From positions 1,295,501 to 1,359,500 of the forward strand of contig NC_015437.1 in NCBI RefSeq assembly GCF_000208405.1: DNA of 64,000 nt, in the 5' to 3' direction. Positions 59,437 to 64,000 of this stretch are shown piece by piece. This DNA is from Selenomonas sputigena ATCC 35185. GTDB taxonomy: Bacteria; Bacillota; Negativicutes; Selenomonadales; Selenomonadaceae. The notes under the pieces were generated by a model, which was given only the letters and a program-made list of their open reading frames with translations, was not told the DNA's origin and ran no database searches. Position 1 is the first letter of the stretch; the number at the start of each line of letters is the position of its first letter. The translations under genes and the position numbers were made by a program.

Positions 59437-60477
59437 TCAAGAGGTCAGCTTCATGTGGCGGCGCAGCAGATAGAGAAAGTACGGCGTACCGATAAATGCC
59501 GTCATGATGCCCACGCGGATCTCCATGCCTTGAAGCAGGATGCGCCCCAAGGAGTCGCAGACGACGAGGAATATGCCGCCGGCCAGGAGGCTTGCAGGCA
59601 GCAGCTTCCGATGGTCAGGGCCGATCAGGAGGCGCATCATGTGCGGCACGACGAGTCCGACGAAACCGATGTTGCCGCTGATGCAGACGCCCGCCGCCGT
59701 CGTCAGCGACGCGAGCGCCAGAAAGAGCAGGCGGAAGAAGGTCACGGGCATGCCTGCGGCACGCGCCTCGACCTCGCCGAATGCGAGGAGGTTCAGATGG
59801 CGTGAGAGGAGCAGCATGAGGAAGACGCCGCCGCTGATCGGCGCGATTCCCAGAAGGACATGATCCCAGCGGCGATAGTCGAGGCCGCCGATCGTCCAGA
59901 AAAGGTACTGCTGCATCTTCTGCTCGTTCATGACCGTGAGAATCGCCGCCGTGCACGCGCCGAGGAACATGCCGACGACGACGCCCGAGAGCAGGAGCGT
60001 CATGACAGGAATGCGCCCGTGGCGCATGGAAAGCGACACGGTAAGCCCCACGGCGAGCATGGAGCCCGTGAAGGCGAAAGCAGGCAGCGAAAAGACGCTG
60101 ACAGCGGAGACGCCGAGCGCGATGGCGAGCACAGCTCCGACGGAAGCGCCGCTCGATACGCCGATGATGCCGGGATCGGCGAGCGGGTTGCTGAAGATGC
60201 CCTGCAGCACTGCACCGGAGATGCCCAGCCCCGCCCCCACCATGAGGCCGACGAGCGTGCGCGGCAGACGGATGTGCCAGAGCACCGCCTCCTGCTCGGG
60301 CGTAACCGTGACATCGGAAAAGAATGGCAGACCCGCCGCATGGGAGAAAGCTGCGAGCACGCACTCCATTGAGATGTCGTACTGCCCTGAGCTCATCGAC
60401 AGGACGACGGCGAAGCCGACGAGGCACGGCAGAAGAAGCCAAAAGAAGAGGCTTCTCTTCTCGTAATTCTTTTTCAC
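59437..60477 (-). CDS. FecCD/BtuC-type ABC importer permease
   Basis: A 346-residue permease with nine to ten membrane segments. SLFFWLLLPCLVGFAVVLSM, IRLPRTLVGLMVGAGLGISG, LQGIFSNPLADPGIIGVSSG and NIGFVGLVVPHMMRLLIGPD are signatures of siderophore, heme and cobalamin importers. The start is GTG 60477, overlapping the ATPase stop as GTGA, so the two are coupled. No periplasmic binding protein is found in the window; it may lie beyond the right edge. Confidence 0.94.
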   Translation of the reverse strand: MKKNYEKRSLFFWLLLPCLVGFAVVLSMSSGQYDISMECVLAAFSHAAGLPFFSDVTVTPEQEAVLWHIRLPRTLVGLMVGAGLGISGAVLQGIFSNPLADPGIIGVSSGASVGAVLAIALGVSAVSVFSLPAFAFTGSMLAVGLTVSLSMRHGRIPVMTLLLSGVVVGMFLGACTAAILTVMNEQKMQQYLFWTIGGLDYRRWDHVLLGIAPISGGVFLMLLLSRHLNLLAFGEVEARAAGMPVTFFRLLFLALASLTTAAGVCISGNIGFVGLVVPHMMRLLIGPDHRKLLPASLLAGGIFLVVCDSLGRILLQGMEIRVGIMTAFIGTPYFLYLLRRHMKLTS

Positions 60478-61307
60478 GACGCTGCCTCCTCCCTTCCCAA
60501 GATGACCTGCAGGAGATGTGATTTCCTGCCTGCACCCTTCTCCGCCTCCGTGAAGACCTCAGCATGATTCGTCAGCGGATTCTCCACGACTTTGATGGGC
60601 GCACCGTAGGCGCGTGTCAGAAGCTCTGCCGTCAGCACCTCGCGCGGCAGACCGTCGGCAAGGAGCGCACCGCGCCCGATGAGCAGGAGGCGCGAGCAGA
60701 AGCGTGCGGCGAGGGAAAGCTCATGCGCGACGAGCACGACGGTCTTGCCCGCGGCACAAAGTTCGCGGCAAAAACGGAAGATTTCCTCCTGATAGATGAT
60801 GTCCAGTCCCGTTGCCGGCTCATCGAGAAAGAGCACGGGCGTCTGCTGCGCGAGCACCTTGGCGAGCAGCACGCGCTGGCGCTGTCCGCCCGACATGGCC
60901 TGAAGCGGCTTCTCCGCCAGTTCCGCGACGCCCGTGTACGCCATGCACGCCTCAGCGATGGCGATATCGTGCGCCTGCTCCTGCCGCCACCACGAGAGAT
61001 ACGGATAGCGCCCCGAGAGCACGACCTCGCGCGCCGAGTAATCGAACGTCATCTCCAGATGCTGCTGCAGATAAGCGGCGCTCTTCGCAAACTCCTTCGC
61101 CGGCAAATCGCCGATTCTCTGTCCCATGACAGAGATCTCGCCCGCGAGCGGCGCCAAGATGCCGCGCATCGTCTTCAAAAGCGTGCTCTTGCCCGCGCCG
61201 TTCGGCCCAATGAGACCGACCATCTCGCCCGCTGCAATGCCGAACGAGACGTTCTCCAAGATCACCTGCCGCTCATAGCCCGCATAAAGGCCCGCAACCC
61301 GTATCAT
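60474..61307 (-). CDS. ABC importer ATPase (FecE/BtuD type)
   Basis: Energises the permease that overlaps its end. Walker A GLIGPNGAGKSTLLKTM, signature LQAMSGGQRQRVLLAKVLAQ and Walker B PVLFLDEPATGLDI are present, followed by the H-loop VLVAHELSLAARFCSRLLLI. Length and sequence fit iron-chelate or cobalamin importers. The ATG at 61307 is taken as the start; TTG 61316 is equally possible because GGAG lies upstream of both. It is preceded by a large hairpin and two nitrogenase-like genes on the same strand. Confidence 0.93.
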   Translation of the reverse strand: MIRVAGLYAGYERQVILENVSFGIAAGEMVGLIGPNGAGKSTLLKTMRGILAPLAGEISVMGQRIGDLPAKEFAKSAAYLQQHLEMTFDYSAREVVLSGRYPYLSWWRQEQAHDIAIAEACMAYTGVAELAEKPLQAMSGGQRQRVLLAKVLAQQTPVLFLDEPATGLDIIYQEEIFRFCRELCAAGKTVVLVAHELSLAARFCSRLLLIGRGALLADGLPREVLTAELLTRAYGAPIKVVENPLTNHAEVFTEAEKGAGRKSHLLQVILGREEAAS

Positions 61308-61342
61308 TTCCTGCAAATTCCACCGCTCCTTTGCTCGGAAAG

Positions 61343-61398
61343 CACGGATAAATCCAGTTGCCTATCTTCAGGCATTCGGGCGACTTTATTTATCCGTG
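61343..61398 (-). promoter_or_regulatory. Long imperfect hairpin in the ABC importer leader
   Basis: CACGGATAAAT (61343-61353) pairs with ATTTATCCGTG (61388-61398). After a 2x2 internal loop AGT pairs with ACT, then after a 1x1 loop GCC pairs with GGC. The loop holds a competing GCCT/AGGC pair. There is no U tract, so it is not a standard terminator. It lies between the nitrogenase-like pair and the importer genes and may adjust their relative expression. Confidence 0.6.
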
Positions 61399-61413
61399 TT
61401 TCCTTTATGACAT

Positions 61414-62688
61414 CTATAACATCCATTGTCGTCGCAGAATGTGACCGTTCCAGAGCTGCTCCTCGATGAAGCGCGAGCCGCGCAGTCCCATGAACGGCGC
61501 ATCCGTCAGCTGAATGCGGTCGAGCACAGGACTGGCGACGGGCAGGAACTGCGCGTGCTGCGGCGCGACCTGCGCCGCTTCGTTGCTGCTCGCGAACAGC
61601 AGCCCGTTCTTCATGGAGGTGAGGAACTGCGCCAGCTCCGCCGTACGCGTTTCAGAAAAAACCTCGTCGGCGATCCCAGTGGCATCTGCCGCTTCCGCTG
61701 CCTCCGCCGCCACAGCGAGGCAGCGCACGTCCGCCCACTCCGTGCGCAAGGCTCTTGCCAACCCCCAGGCCATGGAGGATGGCGCACGCACGAGCGCCTC
61801 GTCGAACCAAAGCTCGCCCCACATGCTCTTTATTTCGTTCAGGCGCAGAAAATCTTCCTTTTCCACACGCGAAAGTTCTTCCTGTACCTCCTTTTCGCGC
61901 GGCGCGGGCAAAGCGCCTGCGATCTCTTCGAGCCAATGCCGCGTGCCCGCCCTGCCGTAAGGCGGCAGCGGTGCGACAAAGGGCGTGCCGCTGCGCTCCG
62001 CGAGCATCTCTGCCGGAGCGAGTCCCAACTCCCTGTGCACGACGATGTTGAGCGCGGCGGCAGGCAGATGCTGCAGCTCCTCCGCCGTCTCGCCGCAGCC
62101 GAGGACGGCGTTCACCTCATAGCCCGCCAAATGCAAAAGACGCAAAAGTTCTCGCGCGTCGTTCGCCCCGTTGCAGTAGCTAGCCGTCATGCCGAGAAGG
62201 TTCACGCCATGCGGCTTCTCCTCCTTCTTCTCGGGCAGAAGCGCTTCGATTGCCGCACATGCAGCCTTGCTCCAGCCTGCGGCGAAGCTGCCCGCAAGGC
62301 CGCTGCTGTCGACGGCGACGACAGGCGCTGCAATGCCCGCCGACCGCGCGATGGCGGCTACATCATCGCCGATCAGTCCTGCGGCGCAGCTGCTGACGAT
62401 GGCCAAAAGGCGCGGCGGCTCAGCGATATAGGGCTGCAGGGCTTCCAGCAGATAGTCCTCCGCGCCGAAGACGATGGCATCGTTGTCGAGCTGCGTGCAG
62501 CCTATGCGTCGCACGGCATCGCTCACGCCATGCTCGACGTGGCGCAGCGCGAAGTAATGGCACCACATGGGGCCGTTGACGATGACGGCGGCGTCTTGCC
62601 AGGCGGCAAAAAATGCCATCGCGCCCGCGAGCGCACAGCTGTCCGTCCAAGCGCAGACATCATCGAAACGCCTTTCCTGCTCAGCCAT
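61414..62688 (-). CDS. Nitrogenase component 1-like subunit B
   Basis: A 424-residue protein of the NifD/NifK/NifE/NifN/BchN superfamily. Three cluster-type cysteines stand in the usual frame: Cys18 (TDSCALAGAMAFF), Cys43 (VNGPMWCHYFALRH) and Cys101 (IVSSCAAGLIGDD). LDNDAIVFGAEDYLLEALQP is the typical segment between the second and third. I see no FeMo-cofactor ligand pair. GGGGAGG precedes the ATG; its first 8 bases overlap the end of subunit A. It probably forms a heterodimer with that subunit and receives electrons from a NifH-like protein outside the window. Confidence 0.85.
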   Translation of the reverse strand: MAEQERRFDDVCAWTDSCALAGAMAFFAAWQDAAVIVNGPMWCHYFALRHVEHGVSDAVRRIGCTQLDNDAIVFGAEDYLLEALQPYIAEPPRLLAIVSSCAAGLIGDDVAAIARSAGIAAPVVAVDSSGLAGSFAAGWSKAACAAIEALLPEKKEEKPHGVNLLGMTASYCNGANDARELLRLLHLAGYEVNAVLGCGETAEELQHLPAAALNIVVHRELGLAPAEMLAERSGTPFVAPLPPYGRAGTRHWLEEIAGALPAPREKEVQEELSRVEKEDFLRLNEIKSMWGELWFDEALVRAPSSMAWGLARALRTEWADVRCLAVAAEAAEAADATGIADEVFSETRTAELAQFLTSMKNGLLFASSNEAAQVAPQHAQFLPVASPVLDRIQLTDAPFMGLRGSRFIEEQLWNGHILRRQWML

Positions 62689-63982
62689 AGATCAGACCTC
62701 CCCGGCTTTCGTGACGACAGACGATATGAACCATATCGCGCAGGAGCTTCTTTTCCATCGACCAGCCGACGGATGGCATGAGCGCGAGGAAGATCTGCCG
62801 CAGCCTTGCGTCGGTAAGCTCGTGCGTCGTCAGGACGAAATCCGCCGCTTTGAAAAGCGCCTCCGCCTCGCGGCTTCCCTCATGGGCGATCGGCGCATCC
62901 GTCAGACGCGCGACCTCTTCTTCCATGACCTCGCGCCGTCCGGGCAGGAACGAATCAAGGAGGACGACGCCCGCCAGTTCTACGCCCGCCTTCTTCAGAA
63001 GGCGCATGATGATCTTCGGCTGAAACCAGTCGAGGTCGCGCCCGATGGCGAATGTCACGCGCCTTTCTGCGAGGGTCGGCCGCACCTCGTCCACGGCGCG
63101 TTGAAACGCCGCTTCTTCCGCGCGAATCGCTTCTTCCGCTTCCCTTTCCCTGCCGCAAAGCCTGCCGACCGCACGCAGCCACTCCTTCGTTTCCTCCGAG
63201 CCGACCGCATAGACATCGGCAAGGTACGGCGTGCCGAAACGCTCATGAATGTGCCGCGCCAAGTCGACGAGAAGCGCCTGCTTCTCGTCGCTTCGCCGCC
63301 CGAGCACGATGAGAAGCTCCGCTGCCGGCACGACATCCATCTCAGACAGGGCGAGATACGACGGAAACTGCCCCTCGACGCGCAGGGAAAGAATCCCGAG
63401 CAAGCGGCACAATTCCTTCACGTACTCGCCGTGGACGCCGCCGCAGTCGCCGAGCAGCACGACGCTTCCCGCACGGCGCTCTGCCGGCTTCATGAAGCGA
63501 TCGACGAGCACGCGTGCAGCGTCAAGGTAGCCTGCATAATACTCGCCGTCAAGAAAGCCGTGCGCCGAGACGGCGCTGACGGGCAGGCCAAGCTCTTGCT
63601 CCATCTCCTCAGCCACGGCGCACGTATCGTCGCCGATGACGCCGCTCACACAGGAATTGGCGATAAATATCGCTTGCGGCTGATATTTTTCTGCGGCGAA
63701 GCGTATGCACTCGCGCAGACAATCCTCGCCGCCAAAAATCGCCTCTGCATCCGACAACGAGCTTGTCAGAAGCGGCACAGGCGAGAGGCGCACCTTCGTT
63801 CCCGCCGCACGAAGGCGATGGAAACTTCCCACATCCATGCCGTGGGCGATGTGAGCGCACGGACGCGGGCTGTGGAAGATGACGAGAGCGCCGCGCACGA
63901 AGGAAAGCGCACGCCAGACGCCCGGCATACTGCAGCTGCAATTCGTGCGGCGCATCACCACACGTTTCGCTTCAGTTCCCAT
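62681..63982 (-). CDS. Nitrogenase component 1-like subunit A
   Basis: A 433-residue relative of the same superfamily. Cysteines 15/17 (TNCSCSMPGVWRALSF), 42 (FHSPRPCAHIAHGMD) and 111 (IANSCVSGVIGDD) match the pattern of its neighbour, with the same 25-residue spacing between the first two. SLSDAEAIFGGEDCLREC is the usual linking segment. It ends IVCRHESRGGLIYG. ATG 63982 has GGTGG before it and probably overlaps the end of another gene. It is not a Nif, Bch, Cfb or other named subunit that I can assign with confidence. Confidence 0.85.
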   Translation of the reverse strand: MGTEAKRVVMRRTNCSCSMPGVWRALSFVRGALVIFHSPRPCAHIAHGMDVGSFHRLRAAGTKVRLSPVPLLTSSLSDAEAIFGGEDCLRECIRFAAEKYQPQAIFIANSCVSGVIGDDTCAVAEEMEQELGLPVSAVSAHGFLDGEYYAGYLDAARVLVDRFMKPAERRAGSVVLLGDCGGVHGEYVKELCRLLGILSLRVEGQFPSYLALSEMDVVPAAELLIVLGRRSDEKQALLVDLARHIHERFGTPYLADVYAVGSEETKEWLRAVGRLCGREREAEEAIRAEEAAFQRAVDEVRPTLAERRVTFAIGRDLDWFQPKIIMRLLKKAGVELAGVVLLDSFLPGRREVMEEEVARLTDAPIAHEGSREAEALFKAADFVLTTHELTDARLRQIFLALMPSVGWSMEKKLLRDMVHIVCRHESRGGLIYG

Positions 63983-64000
63983 AGCTTTCCACCAGATCTT
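63972..64000 (-). CDS. Possible C-terminal end of the upstream gene
   Basis: On the minus strand the last bases of the window read DLVESYGN and a TGA at 63974-63972, overlapping the start of subunit A by 11 bases. An overlap like this, as between the other genes of the operon, suggests another coupled gene, plausibly the NifH-like reductase, but eight codons cannot show this. Confidence 0.3.

Noticed and set aside
61317-61413. Cobalamin riboswitch before the BtuCD-like importer
   Set aside because: The B12-box sequence is missing and the region is far too short; only a simple long hairpin is present.
59437-63982. A nitrogen-fixation (nif) cluster
   Set aside because: The two subunits are short, I can find no FeMo-cofactor ligand residues, and no nifB, nifE/N or nifV genes are present in the window.

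Overview
The window looks like a chromosomal segment of a diderm Firmicute, most likely a Selenomonas-like member of the Negativicutes. A firmicute-style housekeeping set (AddAB, AlaS, SecA, YitT, an ECF transporter) sits beside true outer-membrane functions (a TonB-dependent receptor with a second C-terminal barrel). The DNA is GC-rich apart from a lower-GC patch near 1.8-4.2 kb. No rRNA, tRNA, CRISPR array or complete insertion sequence was seen. The taxonomic call is inference from gene content.

Layout. 1-1.8 kb: ilvD (cut by the window edge) and cobO. 1.9-4.1 kb: a membrane-anchored SGNH hydrolase and a hypothetical gene. 4.3-14.2 kb, all on the minus strand: ftsK, then hlyD-surE-ahcY-mtaD as a probable operon, and alaS. 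14.4-18.4 kb, plus strand: a hypothetical protein, a 105-bp tandem repeat, a polysaccharide deacetylase, lgt and nfo. 18.5-30.7 kb, minus strand: uspA; secA-prfB(frameshifted)-DUF2993-DUF5693-csaB; a yitT pair; holA; a 2-hydroxyacid dehydrogenase. 30.9-39.8 kb: an EamA transporter, transketolase, an aminotransferase, lysC, rluA, and class II and class I aldolases side by side. 40-43 kb: a small ORF and a three-gene ECF importer. 43.3-49.6 kb: an Rpn-family nuclease gene, a giant TonB receptor/porin fusion, and a remnant of a second Rpn gene. 49.6-59.3 kb: addBA, a short PaaK-like gene, cheR and hsp20. 59.4-64 kb: an ABC metal-chelate importer behind two nitrogenase-component-1-like subunits, continuing past the right edge.

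Two places stand out. First, the TonB receptor has its signal peptide and body in different frames, joined across a run of ten G at 49137-49146. A 9-G or 12-G tract would give a continuous secreted protein of about 1,620 residues, which is the architecture of a slipped-strand phase switch. Two Fur-box-like sites lie upstream, one overlapping an extended -10. Second, the right end holds a nitrogenase-like reductase pair with the expected three-cysteine pattern in both subunits, apparently co-transcribed with a FecCD/BtuD-type importer. A long hairpin separates the two pairs, and it shares a 13-base string with the TonB-receptor leader. This suggests a system that imports and reductively processes a metal-containing compound; the substrate is unknown.

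Gene starts were set from ribosome-binding sites and overlaps, and several differ from the longest possible reading frame. Family assignments were made by reading motifs, without database searches.
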